This document shows positions 52,121-61,045 of a stretch of 64,000 nucleotides of DNA, one piece after another. This stretch comes from Bacteroidota bacterium (lineage in GTDB: Bacteria; Bacteroidota; Bacteroidia; Chitinophagales; Chitinophagaceae). Each line of letters starts with the position of its first letter. Position 1 is the stretch's first letter. The notes below the pieces were generated by a model, which did no database searches, was not told the origin of the DNA, and saw only the letters and a program-made list of their open reading frames with translations. The stretch is taken from contig JAFAFR010000098.1 in the NCBI GenBank assembly GCA_023423405.1, positions 1-64,000 of the forward strand, in the 5' to 3' direction. Position numbers and translations under genes: made by a program.

Positions 52121-52173
52121 AAGGTTTACTGCCAGGAATAAGGTTTATGAAGAATGCTGGCGTGTAAGGTTTA
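52121..52173. repeat. Three AAGGTTTA direct repeats in the 3' spacer
   Basis: AAGGTTTA starts at 52121, 52140 and 52166. The rest of the 274-base gap between the sigma-like gene and the dehydrogenase gene (51998-52271) shows only the terminator above. A 46-codon plus-strand frame from 52001 is judged chance. Confidence 0.5.
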
Positions 52174-52271
52174 ATGATTAACAGTAACTCTGATTGCGAC
52201 ATAAATTTCCGTCGCAGAAAGGGTTCTGCCAACCATAAAACCACAGACTGACTGATTTGGCGTATGAACCG

Positions 52272-53168
52272 TCAATTCCGGTACACGAAGGGACTTGGCT
52301 GCAGTTCCTTGCTGCCGGGCGTATGCAGGTAAAATCCTTCACCGCTTTTCACACCCAGTTTTCCCGCGGTGACCAGTTTAACCAGCAACGGACAGGGTGC
52401 ATATTTCGGTTGTCCGAATCCCTCCTGCAATACGCGAAGGATGTTCAGGCACACGTCCAGCCCAATAAAGTCGGCCAGTTGCAATGGTCCCATCGGGTGG
52501 GCCATGCCCAGTTTCATAACAGTATCGATGGATACCACATCACCCACGCCTTCGTACAATGCATATATGGCTTCGTTGATCATGGGCATCAGGATGCGGT
52601 TGGCAATAAAACCGGGATAGTCGGCCGAAGTGGCGGGTATTTTTTTGAGCGCATGACAGAGTTGTGTAATGGCTTCCGTCACGGCCGGCTCCGTCTGGTA
52701 GCCGTTGATGATCTCTACCAGTTTCATAACCGGAACGGGATTCATGAAATGCATACCGATCACCTTTCCCGGCCGCTGCGTGGCTGCGGCGATGGCTGTG
52801 ATCGACAAAGAAGAAGTGTTGCTGGCCAGGATGCAGTCGGCCGGAGCAGCCGCATCAAGCGCTTTGAAAATACCTGCTTTGACGTCCATGTTTTCCGCTG
52901 CGGCTTCCACCACCAGTTGTACCTCGCCAACTGCGTCGCTGAGCGAAGTATAGGTGTTGATGCGGCCATAGGCCTGGTCGGCCGCTTCGGCGCTGAGGCC
53001 CTGCTTGGCGACCTGCCGGTCAAGGTTTTTGCGGATGGTTTGCAGCGCCCTGATCAGTTGCTCGGCCTGGAGGTCCACCAGGTGAACGGAAAAACCTTCC
53101 TGCGCAAAACAATGTGCAATGCCGTTTCCCATGGTGCCGGCGCCGATGACAGCAATCTTTTGAAACAT
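52272..53168 (-). CDS. 3-hydroxybutyryl-CoA / 3-hydroxyacyl-CoA dehydrogenase
   Basis: 298 residues, cytoplasmic. NAD-binding fold with IAVIGAGTMGNGIAHCFA at the start, then the helical C-terminal domain with GKVIGMHFMNPVPVMKLVEII (catalytic His in HFMNP), PGFIANRILMPMINEAIYALYEG and MAHPMGPLQLADFIGLDVCL. Oxidises 3-hydroxyacyl-CoA to 3-ketoacyl-CoA, or the reverse in butyrate/PHB metabolism. Single-domain, not fused to enoyl-CoA hydratase. Encoded alone; hemN is divergent. Confidence 0.95.
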   Translation of the reverse strand: MFQKIAVIGAGTMGNGIAHCFAQEGFSVHLVDLQAEQLIRALQTIRKNLDRQVAKQGLSAEAADQAYGRINTYTSLSDAVGEVQLVVEAAAENMDVKAGIFKALDAAAPADCILASNTSSLSITAIAAATQRPGKVIGMHFMNPVPVMKLVEIINGYQTEPAVTEAITQLCHALKKIPATSADYPGFIANRILMPMINEAIYALYEGVGDVVSIDTVMKLGMAHPMGPLQLADFIGLDVCLNILRVLQEGFGQPKYAPCPLLVKLVTAGKLGVKSGEGFYLHTPGSKELQPSPFVYRN

Positions 53169-53266
53169 ATCAGTGATTTGACTGCTAAAATAAGAAGGGA
53201 TGGCCCGGCTGACAAAAATCAGTTGGTCCTGTAACGATCCTCAGCACGGCCTGCCACACCATTTCA

Positions 53267-53278
53267 CACCTTTGCCCG
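53267..53278 (+). promoter_or_regulatory. hemN -7 box next to the start codon
   Basis: CACCTTTG (53267-53274; one mismatch to TAnnTTTG), then CCCG, then the ATG at 53279. The 4-nt spacing is the same as for mgtE and fmt and would give an mRNA that starts at the start codon. The -33 element is not convincing. Confidence 0.4.
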
Positions 53279-54661
53279 ATGAACTCCGCCACCTTACCAG
53301 ATGCCGGCCTGCTGTCGAAATACGACCGCCCGGTACCCCGGTACACCAGCTATCCCACGGTTCCCTACTGGAAGGAGGGCATCAGCAAACAGGCATGGCA
53401 AAACGACCTGCAGTCACAGTTCTGCAACAGAAACCCGCAGGAAGGCATCGCCCTCTATGTTCACCTGCCTTTCTGCGAAACGCTCTGCACCTATTGCGGC
53501 TGCAATAAAAAGATCACCCGCAACCATTCCGTGGAAGACCCATACATCGAAGCCATTCTGCAGGAATGGTCTGTCTACCGGTCATGGATCAGCGAAACGC
53601 CGCTGATCCGCGAAATACATTTCGGTGGCGGCACACCTACTTTCTTTTCGCCAGACAACCTCCGCATCCTGGTAGAAGGACTGCTCGAAAACTGCAGGGT
53701 GGCAGAAGACGCGGCTTTCAGCATCGAAGGGCACCCAAACAACACCACCATCGATCACCTCAGCACCCTGGCGGCATTGGGGTTTAAGCGCATCAGCTAT
53801 GGCGTGCAGGACCTCGATCCCAAAGTGCAGGTAGCCATCAACCGGATACAACCTTTTGAGCATGTGCAGGCCGCCGTCGACAATGCCCGGGCAATGGGAT
53901 TTGAATCGGTAAACCTCGACCTGGTATACGGATTACCCTTCCAGCAAGCCGAAGGACTGCGCGAGACCATCGAAAAAATATTATTGTTGAAACCCGACCG
54001 CATCGCGTTTTACAGCTATGCGCACGTTCCCTGGAAAAGCCGCTCCCAAAGGTTGTACGACGAAAACGATCTGCCGCCTGCCGCCGAAAAACTGCAGTTG
54101 CAGGAAATCGGTCGCGCCCTGTTCCGCGAGCAGGGCTATGAAGACATTGGCATGGACCATTTCGCACTGCCCGGCGATGAACTCTATAAAGCACGCGAAG
54201 AAGGGCGGCTGCACCGCAATTTCATGGGCTATACCGTCACCGCTTCCACCATGCTGATCGGCCTGGGTGTTTCCGCCATCAGCGATACGGGAACAGCCCT
54301 GGTGCAAAATGAAAAAGAACTGGGCAATTACCTTGCAGCCATCAAACGGCAGGAAACGGCTGTATACCGCGGGCATTTTTTAAACGAAGAAGACCGGCTC
54401 TTCCGTCGCCATATTATCGACATCGCCTGCAAAGGAAAAACCACTTTGAACGATGACCCCGCTGGCCTGTTGCGCCAATATACCTGGCCGGTGTTGGAAG
54501 ACCTGCAAAAAGACGGACTGGTTATAATAGAAGACCAAACCATTTCACTCACAGGTACCGGCCGTTATTTTCTCCGGAATATTTGTTCGGCTTTCGATAT
54601 CTACCTGCAGCAGCAACAGCAATCCAACCTGACCCGCCCGGCATTCAGCAAAAGCATTTAA
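53279..54661 (+). CDS. hemN: Oxygen-independent coproporphyrinogen III oxidase
   Basis: 460 residues. Radical SAM enzyme of haem synthesis. Cys66, Cys70 and Cys73 in CETLCTYCGC bind the [4Fe-4S] cluster; YDRPVPRYTSYPTVPYW at the start, IHFGGGTPTFF, EGHPNNTTIDH, RISYGVQDLDPKVQVAINR and GMDHFALPGDELYKA are hallmarks of true HemN rather than HemW. The C-terminal HemN_C helix bundle follows from about residue 360. Length is right. Encoded alone. Confidence 0.96.
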   Translation: MNSATLPDAGLLSKYDRPVPRYTSYPTVPYWKEGISKQAWQNDLQSQFCNRNPQEGIALYVHLPFCETLCTYCGCNKKITRNHSVEDPYIEAILQEWSVYRSWISETPLIREIHFGGGTPTFFSPDNLRILVEGLLENCRVAEDAAFSIEGHPNNTTIDHLSTLAALGFKRISYGVQDLDPKVQVAINRIQPFEHVQAAVDNARAMGFESVNLDLVYGLPFQQAEGLRETIEKILLLKPDRIAFYSYAHVPWKSRSQRLYDENDLPPAAEKLQLQEIGRALFREQGYEDIGMDHFALPGDELYKAREEGRLHRNFMGYTVTASTMLIGLGVSAISDTGTALVQNEKELGNYLAAIKRQETAVYRGHFLNEEDRLFRRHIIDIACKGKTTLNDDPAGLLRQYTWPVLEDLQKDGLVIIEDQTISLTGTGRYFLRNICSAFDIYLQQQQQSNLTRPAFSKSI

Positions 54662-54695
54662 GCGCCTGCACCGGGTGGCCATCGACGGTCCGCAT

Positions 54696-55373
54696 TTATA
54701 CCCATTTGTTCTTGTGAGCGAGACTGATCACCTGGGCCCTGGAATTGACGTGCAACTTTTCATAAATATTCGCAACATGTTTTCTTACCGTCAGCACACT
54801 CAGGTTCAGTGCTGTCGCGATGCGTTTGGCATCCCATCCATTCACCATCTGCTGCAGGATCTCTTTTTCCCGTTCAGTGATAACAGCGGGCAGGTGCTGC
54901 GTTTTGTCGCTGGCAGGCGCCTGCATCCGTCCCAGGAGTTGCAGGGCCTTGCGGGCAATTGCCGGGCTCATCGGCGCGCCCTGGTATTGCAATACATTCA
55001 CCATGGCGTCTTCCAGGCTGGCGGCATTCTCGTGTTTGAGCAGGTAGCCCGATGCGCCGGCTTTGATGGCATCGAAGATCTTTTCGTCGTCGTCGAAAAC
55101 CGTCAGCACAATGAAGTGGATCTGCGGATACAATGTTTTAGCCCTTTCGATGGTTTGGATGCCATCCAGTCCGGGCATTTCAAGGTCCATGAATATCACC
55201 TGCGGCAGCAAAGCATGGGGCAGTCCTTTGAGTTCGTGCAGGCATTCATTGCCATTGGTTGAAACAAATACCAGGCGGTATCCTTCCAACTGCCCCAGCT
55301 TTTGCAGGAAGGTATTGCGGTTGACGGCATTGTCCTCAACCAGCGCCACCGTCACCATTGGTTTGTTTGTCAT
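54696..55373 (-). CDS. NarL/LuxR-type response regulator
   Basis: 225 residues from the ATG at 55373. The frame is open slightly further upstream, but VTVALVEDNAVNRNTFLQ is the receiver start. Receiver domain with acidic pair Glu13-Asp14 and phospho-acceptor Asp63 in VIFMDLEMPG; Thr in VLTVFDDDE and Lys in GYLLKHEN complete it. C-terminal HTH: ITEREKEILQQMVNGWDAKRIATALNLSVLTVRKHVANIYEKL. Partner of the histidine kinase encoded directly upstream on the same strand (53 bp gap). The gap contains the element CTACTACAAATTGA, which also occurs before the divergent lipoprotein gene. Confidence 0.95.
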   Translation of the reverse strand: MTNKPMVTVALVEDNAVNRNTFLQKLGQLEGYRLVFVSTNGNECLHELKGLPHALLPQVIFMDLEMPGLDGIQTIERAKTLYPQIHFIVLTVFDDDEKIFDAIKAGASGYLLKHENAASLEDAMVNVLQYQGAPMSPAIARKALQLLGRMQAPASDKTQHLPAVITEREKEILQQMVNGWDAKRIATALNLSVLTVRKHVANIYEKLHVNSRAQVISLAHKNKWV

Positions 55374-55412
55374 AGTAAGCAATTTCAGATTAGGTCCCTT
55401 CCTTTCCAATAA

Positions 55413-55426
55413 TCAATTTGTAGTAG
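55413..55426 (-). promoter_or_regulatory. CTACTACAAATTGA element before the response-regulator gene
   Basis: Minus-strand CTACTACAAATTGA directly after the kinase stop codon. Its TTG could serve as a -33 element, with TAATCTG about 21 bp downstream as a weak -7 box, giving the regulator its own promoter inside the operon. The same 14 bases occur at 57450-57463. Confidence 0.55.
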
Positions 55427-57397
55427 CTACGCCATTGCAGGTGTTACCACCACCACGGTTCCCTGCTCCGCTCCGGCTTCCCAGCTAATATTCCATCCCG
55501 CTTCCTTCGCGCGTTCCCGCATATTTCCGAAACCATTTCCGGCCGGCATGTCCGCCGGAAACCCCATCCCTTCATCAGCCACCATTACTTTCCATACCGA
55601 TCCGCTGCTGAAAATATGAACCACCAGCTTTTTCGTTTTGCTGTGCCGGAGCGCATTGTTGACAGCCTCCTGCACGATCCGGAACAAATGAAATCCCTGT
55701 GACGGACTCAACAGTATATCCTCGTCTACCTGCTCCTGCACCTGCATGTTCACATCGGGATAGCTTTTCTCAATCCGTTGCAGGAATGTTTTAATGCGGT
55801 CACTGATGGTAGTGAGTGCCAGCGCATCTTTTTTGAGCACCCAGATGGTATCGTTCAGTTGCGAAACGATGGCCATGGAATTGCTGTGCAGGGACTGAAT
55901 GGCATCGGCTACTATCGGTTCATGGGCGGTATGCGGAATAACCACATCCAGGTTGGAAACCATCGATGCGGCATAAGCACCGAGGTTGTCGTGCAGGTCG
56001 GCCGCGATGCGTTTCCGTTCATTTTCCTGCGCGCGGGCTACCGATTGTTCGGTTTGCAGCTTTTCCTTTTCAAGCAGGGCCGACAGCTTTATCTTTTGCC
56101 TTTTCTTATAGCCGAAAAAAAGCAGCGCCGCCACAACGCACAAAAAAGTATAGATGCCCAGCAGCGCATAAAAGCGGTTGTTCTTCTGCGTTATATCCAA
56201 TTTCTGCTGTATGATGGTGTTCTCTTTTTTCTGTACCTCGTATTTGGTTTCCAGCTCTGCGATGGCGCTTGCGGAATTGTAATGGTAAAAAGAATCTTTC
56301 GCATTGATGATGTTTTCCAGCATCACCTGGTACAATGAATCCCTGCCGAGTATCTTATAACATTTTGCCAGCACTTCATAATAACCCAGCCGGATGCTGA
56401 TATTGTTGGCATAAGCTTCTGAACTGGTTTTATCTGTTCCGTTGTGGAGGTCGCCGGTAGCCAGCAGCCTGTTGCAGGCGTCTACGGCTTTCTGCACCTG
56501 GTTGGTCTCCAGGTAAAAATTGATCAGGGCCAGGTTCTGGTCCTGGTACATCGCCGTATCGCCCAGCACCGCTCGTATGTGCTGCATTCTCTTGAATACG
56601 TCTTCCGCTTCGTGCAGCTCGCCTTCTTTCACCAGGAAGGAAGAAAGCCTTTGCAGGGCAATGGCAAGATTAAAGTAATTCTTATCTGCTTCCAGCAGGC
56701 TGATGCCTTTTTTGATGTACCACCTGGCAGAATCTGCTTCATTCACCTGGCTGTAGGCGTCGGCGAGGTTCACCAGGATGGATGCGCGTATCGACCGGGC
56801 AGGAGACTCCGGAGGGCAGAAAGCCAGCGCCCTAGACAACCAGGTAAAAGCATCCCTGTGCTGGTTGCGCAGCAGCGCTATAGACGCAATGCTGTTGCTG
56901 TTTTCCGCCACCGTAAGACTGTCGCCCTCTTTTTCCGCTTCTTCTACTACCTGGTAAAGTATCGACAGCGATTCGGTATAGCGACTGTGACCGGCATAGC
57001 TCATCGCCTTTACGCGCGATGCCTTAAAATAGATATCGTGAAACGGACTGGAAACCGGTCTGTTAGCGGTTATCAGCGGGTCTACGGTAGCAATGGTGCT
57101 GTCCATCCAGCCCCACCTTAAGTAATCGTATCCCACTACCAGCTCGGCTTCCTGGCGCAGGCGCTGGTTGCCGGTTTCCATGGCCAGTTCCCGCGCGCGG
57201 AACGCGTAGAGGTCGAGCGTATCGCGGTTGAGGCTTTTGTATTCATTGCAAAGCGCAATCATCGCGGCGATCTTTTGGTCGCCGGTACTCCGGTAGATAG
57301 CCTGCCGTAAACTATCGGTCAGCGGCGTTTGTGCATAACCGATACCCGGGGGCAATAACAGGAGCAACCCTGTAATGATGCGTGAGAAAAAATGCAT
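55427..57397 (-). CDS. TPR-containing sensor histidine kinase (NarX/HisKA_3 type)
   Basis: 656 residues. Signal peptide/first helix at 1-22, then a periplasmic array of tetratricopeptide-like repeats (about 25-370; DAYSQVNEADSARWYIKKGI, ALQRLSSFLVKEGELHEAEDVF), a membrane helix (about 408-428; FYALLGIYTFLCVVAALLFFGY), a short coiled coil, the HisKA_3 domain with phospho-acceptor His469 in ENERKRIAADLHDNLGA, and the ATPase domain with VNNALRHSKTKK and GNGFGNMRERAKEAG. Signals to the response regulator encoded downstream. Divergent from the giant lipoprotein gene with a 155-bp shared control region. Confidence 0.94.
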   Translation of the reverse strand: MHFFSRIITGLLLLLPPGIGYAQTPLTDSLRQAIYRSTGDQKIAAMIALCNEYKSLNRDTLDLYAFRARELAMETGNQRLRQEAELVVGYDYLRWGWMDSTIATVDPLITANRPVSSPFHDIYFKASRVKAMSYAGHSRYTESLSILYQVVEEAEKEGDSLTVAENSNSIASIALLRNQHRDAFTWLSRALAFCPPESPARSIRASILVNLADAYSQVNEADSARWYIKKGISLLEADKNYFNLAIALQRLSSFLVKEGELHEAEDVFKRMQHIRAVLGDTAMYQDQNLALINFYLETNQVQKAVDACNRLLATGDLHNGTDKTSSEAYANNISIRLGYYEVLAKCYKILGRDSLYQVMLENIINAKDSFYHYNSASAIAELETKYEVQKKENTIIQQKLDITQKNNRFYALLGIYTFLCVVAALLFFGYKKRQKIKLSALLEKEKLQTEQSVARAQENERKRIAADLHDNLGAYAASMVSNLDVVIPHTAHEPIVADAIQSLHSNSMAIVSQLNDTIWVLKKDALALTTISDRIKTFLQRIEKSYPDVNMQVQEQVDEDILLSPSQGFHLFRIVQEAVNNALRHSKTKKLVVHIFSSGSVWKVMVADEGMGFPADMPAGNGFGNMRERAKEAGWNISWEAGAEQGTVVVVTPAMA

Positions 57398-57447
57398 GCC
57401 GGCAAATGGTTGTCCTAAATGTAGGCAAAGCTTTTTGTTGGCGGAAG

Positions 57448-57489
57448 CACTACTACAAATTGAGTACCCGCGCTACTACATATTTGGTA
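57448..57489 (+). promoter_or_regulatory. Promoter of the giant lipoprotein with tandem CTACTACA repeats
   Basis: Two 19-bp direct repeats 23 bp apart, at 57448-57466 and 57471-57489 (15 of 19 identical; both contain CTACTACA). The first contains TTG (57460-57462) as -33, and the second contains the -7 box CATATTTG (57479-57486) after a 16-bp spacer. The 14-base CTACTACAAATTGA of the first copy (57450-57463) is repeated exactly in front of the response-regulator gene. Confidence 0.6.
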
Positions 57490-57552
57490 TTTCTAAAGCA
57501 TCCCCGATGGTAGAGTTTTGTTGCATTCAATTCACCGAAAGCCCTCAAGCTC

Positions 57553-60500
57553 ATGAAAAAGGTTTTTATCCTGGCAGTTTTGTGCCTCCTGTTACTGCTC
57601 AACTACCATTGCAGCAAAACCGATATCAAAGGACCCGATCCCGGCACAGACACCACCCATGTGCCCGGTTTGCCTGCAGAAGGCATCAAGGTAAAGACAA
57701 GTGTATTTGGCCGGATCGTTGACGAGTCCGACAAACCGCTCAGCGGTGTCACCGTATCTGGCGGGGGCACATCCACTACCACCGATGTGAACGGCATCTA
57801 TTTTCTGACCGATGTTATGCTAGACCAGGCCCGTGCTTATATCACTGCCACGAAACGGGGCTATTTCAGCGGCTCGCGGATCTTCCAGCCGGCAAAAGAA
57901 AAACTGTCGAAGCCTTCGCTGATCAAACTCCTGGCACAGAAAAGCCTGGGTACCATCAATGCTGCTACAGGCGGATCGGTTGAATCAAAGGGTGGTACCA
58001 AAGTTGAATTGCCGGCCAATGCGATCAAAGACTATACCGGCGCCGTGAACGTGGTGGCCGCTTACATCAACCCCACCAGTCCCGATTTTTTTGCGCGCAT
58101 GCCGGGCGACCTGGCAGCCGATAATGCCAGCAACCAGCGGGGCGCCCTGATCTCTTATGGCATGTCGCACATCGACCTGCTCGACGATAAGGGCAATAAG
58201 CTGGCCCTCAAAGAAGGCATGCAGGCGACCATAAGCCTGCCGGTGCCCGCCAGTTTAAAAGCGTCGGCAACGGCCACCATTCCGCTCTGGTATTTCGATG
58301 AAACGAAAGGCATCTGGAAAGAAGAAGGTGTTGGCACCCTGCAGAATGGCGTGTACACCGGAAAGGTGGCGCATTTCTCCGTCTGGAACTACGACCACTG
58401 GAATCCATTGATGGTGCTGCCTATGGTGCTCCGGTGGATACTGGCGAATATATCGAGTATGCCGCCCGAGGACATCGACAACATCGTTAACCATCCCCCC
58501 GATTTCATACTAACGGTGAAGGACAAGTCAACAAAGACAATCCTGTATACCAATACATTCCCGGCGCCCACACCCAACCCCGGCCGCAACCCGCCCGGCG
58601 GAACCGTCACCACTACCTTCCCCCTGCCCAATATGACCACCGAAATGGAAGTGACCGTAACCCCTGTGCAACCCGGCGGACCGGATTACCCGCAAAACAA
58701 CGATTATTCACCCAATCAGGACGAAACAGAACCCCAGGGCCCCAGTTTTGCTACGGAAGAAGAGAGTGTAACCATCACCGTTACACCCACCAATCCCCCT
58801 TCGACCATCACCATTACCATACCCCGCACAGGAAACGGGGGCGGCAACGGGGAAACCATCGTGAACGTGAACGGCAAAGCAGTGAACTGCGACAACAAAC
58901 CTGTTACAACGGGCTATGCATTTGCAAGTATGCGCAGCGGCGAAAAAATTGTGAGGAGCGTCACTGCCCCGGTATTTGGAGACGAAGGACGTTTTACCGC
59001 GCAATATTTTTTCTCCGGCGTGATGAAGGATAAGGTCGATAACGTAGTGCTGAATGTGTACGATCTGAAAACCGGCAAGAAAACAAAGGACCTGAAATAC
59101 AATGTAAATCCTTCCGTGGCCTACATGATCAAAGACCCGGTGTTGGTATGTGAAGAGAAAACGCCCCCAACACCGGAACAGCCCCTGAAAGCATACAACG
59201 GCAACTATGTCATCAGCGATGCAAAATCTTTGCAGACTTTTATTGATTCTGCTTACGAAGAAGTGAAGGGCATGCTGTATGTGTCTAACATGAGCGATCT
59301 GGGAGGTATTACGAAGCTCAAGAAAGTATGGGGACTGGAGCTGCGGAGAAATACGGTATCCACTCTCGGCGGACTCGCGGAACTGGAAGATATGTCGTAT
59401 TTGTCGCTGGTAGAAAACGGGCAACTGATCAATGCTGCCTTCCCCAAACTGGCGAACAAAAGCATGCAGGGCATCCATGTCAACGTTAACCTGAGCCTTG
59501 TGGGACTGACCCTTCCATCGATAGAAAGCATCAGCCCGCTGGGAAATGACAACATTAGTATTACTGTGAATCCGCTCTTAAAAGTTTTGTCCATCCCCAA
59601 TCTTAAATCGGTGGACAAATGCGGTAATATAGAGATCACCAACACCCTCCTGGAAAACCTGAACACTTTTTCCAACGCCAGCGGAACCCTGGGAACCTGG
59701 GGCATCGCACTCATGGACAATCCCGCCCTTACTTCCATAAGCGGGCTGAGCAAAATAGTGTGCACGGCAAGGCTGCAGATCGACCAGTGCACCAAACTTC
59801 CGAGCCTGCAGGGCATCAATATTCCAGGTGTGATGGAAAGCTTTGTGTCCATCACCAGGAACGATGCGCTGACGGATATTACTGCAGTGTCGGGTAAGTT
59901 GAAATCGGCAAACGGGCTCACGGTGAGCGGGAACGCTGCATTGGTAACAGCCAGCTTCCCTTTGTACGAAAGAGGAAGCATGGCTTTTAAAGACAACGGT
60001 TCCTTAACCACACTGGGTTTCCCGAAATTCAGGGAAGCAGATGCGGTGGATCTTACGCACAATGTAAAGCTGGCAACCATCGATATGAGCGCGTTGGAAT
60101 CAATCACCAATTCATTTAACCTGAATGGCGGATTTGAAACGGTGCAGTCACTCAGTTCCTTTGACCTGCCGGCGCTGAAAAAATGCGGAAGGTTCAACAT
60201 CGTGAACTGTCCGGGCATTACTAACCTCGATGGTTTTGCCAACCTGGAATCGTTAAATGGCGATCTGACGATTTCAAACGCCAATATCCCCGGAGCCAGC
60301 ATAAAATTGAAAACCATCAATGGCTTCAACAAGCTAACCGGCATCACTTTTTCCCTGTTCCTTGAAACAGCAGCGGGTTCGGGAGATCGTCTTGTTGGCT
60401 TCGATGGCCCGCTAACCAGCATTAAGGGTTTCAAAAGTTTGAAAACAGTAGGCGCTATGTTTACGATCGGTGGCAAGAACCTGGTAGATATTTCCGGTTT

Positions 60501-60972
60501 CACCAACCTGGAATCGATCGGGCAGGACACGCGGATCATAACCACGGGTTTAACCGGGCTGGAAGGACTGTCAAAACTGAAGTCAGCAGGCCTAAGTGAA
60601 AGCAGGCTCATCTACATCACGGACAATACCAAACTCGTATCGATTAAGGGGCTGGCTGCGCTTGCCAGTATTTCGGGCATCTATATTTCGCGTAACCCCG
60701 AGTTGAAAGACCTGGAGGGCCTGGAAAAAGTGAAATCGATGAAGTATGGAATTGAAATCTCTGTCAACAATAAGCTCGTCAATATTGATGGACTGGCCAA
60801 TGTGGAAGGCGCCATCACCGGGATCACTATCTCGGAGAATACCGGGTTAACCAGTTTGTGCGGCATCACCAAACTCGTCAAAGGCGGCGGCAATACGGGC
60901 GTATACCGTGTATCCGGCAATGCCTATAACCCTACAGCCGACGACATCAAAAACGGTAAATGCAATAAATAA
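57553..60972 (+). CDS. Giant lipoprotein with regulatory-like, ZU5-like and LRR-type domains
   Basis: 1139 residues. Lipoprotein signal with lipobox LLNYHCSKT. Order: carboxypeptidase-regulatory-like domain (about 50-120; FGRIVDESDKPLSGVTVSGG), a ZU5/GAIN-like beta domain (about 130-280; GTKVELPANAIKDYTGAVNV, VAHFSVWNYDHWNP), a Pro/Thr/Gly-rich stalk (about 330-440), a beta domain to about 540, then about 550 residues of leucine-rich repeats of the receptor-L-domain kind (LYVSNMSDLGGITKLKKV, NPALTSISGLSKI, FTNLESIGQDTRI). Surface-exposed; probably adhesion or binding. A strong terminator follows. It lies divergent from the two-component system that shares its promoter motif. Confidence 0.85.
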   Translation: MKKVFILAVLCLLLLLNYHCSKTDIKGPDPGTDTTHVPGLPAEGIKVKTSVFGRIVDESDKPLSGVTVSGGGTSTTTDVNGIYFLTDVMLDQARAYITATKRGYFSGSRIFQPAKEKLSKPSLIKLLAQKSLGTINAATGGSVESKGGTKVELPANAIKDYTGAVNVVAAYINPTSPDFFARMPGDLAADNASNQRGALISYGMSHIDLLDDKGNKLALKEGMQATISLPVPASLKASATATIPLWYFDETKGIWKEEGVGTLQNGVYTGKVAHFSVWNYDHWNPLMVLPMVLRWILANISSMPPEDIDNIVNHPPDFILTVKDKSTKTILYTNTFPAPTPNPGRNPPGGTVTTTFPLPNMTTEMEVTVTPVQPGGPDYPQNNDYSPNQDETEPQGPSFATEEESVTITVTPTNPPSTITITIPRTGNGGGNGETIVNVNGKAVNCDNKPVTTGYAFASMRSGEKIVRSVTAPVFGDEGRFTAQYFFSGVMKDKVDNVVLNVYDLKTGKKTKDLKYNVNPSVAYMIKDPVLVCEEKTPPTPEQPLKAYNGNYVISDAKSLQTFIDSAYEEVKGMLYVSNMSDLGGITKLKKVWGLELRRNTVSTLGGLAELEDMSYLSLVENGQLINAAFPKLANKSMQGIHVNVNLSLVGLTLPSIESISPLGNDNISITVNPLLKVLSIPNLKSVDKCGNIEITNTLLENLNTFSNASGTLGTWGIALMDNPALTSISGLSKIVCTARLQIDQCTKLPSLQGINIPGVMESFVSITRNDALTDITAVSGKLKSANGLTVSGNAALVTASFPLYERGSMAFKDNGSLTTLGFPKFREADAVDLTHNVKLATIDMSALESITNSFNLNGGFETVQSLSSFDLPALKKCGRFNIVNCPGITNLDGFANLESLNGDLTISNANIPGASIKLKTINGFNKLTGITFSLFLETAAGSGDRLVGFDGPLTSIKGFKSLKTVGAMFTIGGKNLVDISGFTNLESIGQDTRIITTGLTGLEGLSKLKSAGLSESRLIYITDNTKLVSIKGLAALASISGIYISRNPELKDLEGLEKVKSMKYGIEISVNNKLVNIDGLANVEGAITGITISENTGLTSLCGITKLVKGGGNTGVYRVSGNAYNPTADDIKNGKCNK

Positions 60973-60987
60973 GCAGATAAGGTTGGG

Positions 60988-61022
60988 AAGGCTGCTCCTG
61001 TTAAAGGGGCAGCCTTTTTTAT
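60988..61022 (+). terminator. Terminator of the giant lipoprotein gene
   Basis: AAGGCTGC (60988-60995) pairs with GCAGCCTT (61009-61016), followed by TTTT and more T-rich sequence; 15 bp after the stop. Confidence 0.88.
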
Positions 61023-61045
61023 TTCGGTGCATATTGCTCTCGGGG

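Noticed and set aside
52001..52141. 46-codon plus-strand frame after the sigma-like gene
   Set aside because: Basic and Pro/Ala-rich, overlaps the minus-strand terminator, no promoter of its own.
59253..60611. 452-codon minus-strand frame opposite the giant lipoprotein
   Set aside because: Mirror of the leucine-rich repeats; no signal peptide or promoter.
59265..60960. CRISPR-like or DNA-level repeat array in the lipoprotein gene
   Set aside because: Repeats exist only at protein level (leucine-rich repeats) and vary in DNA sequence and spacing.
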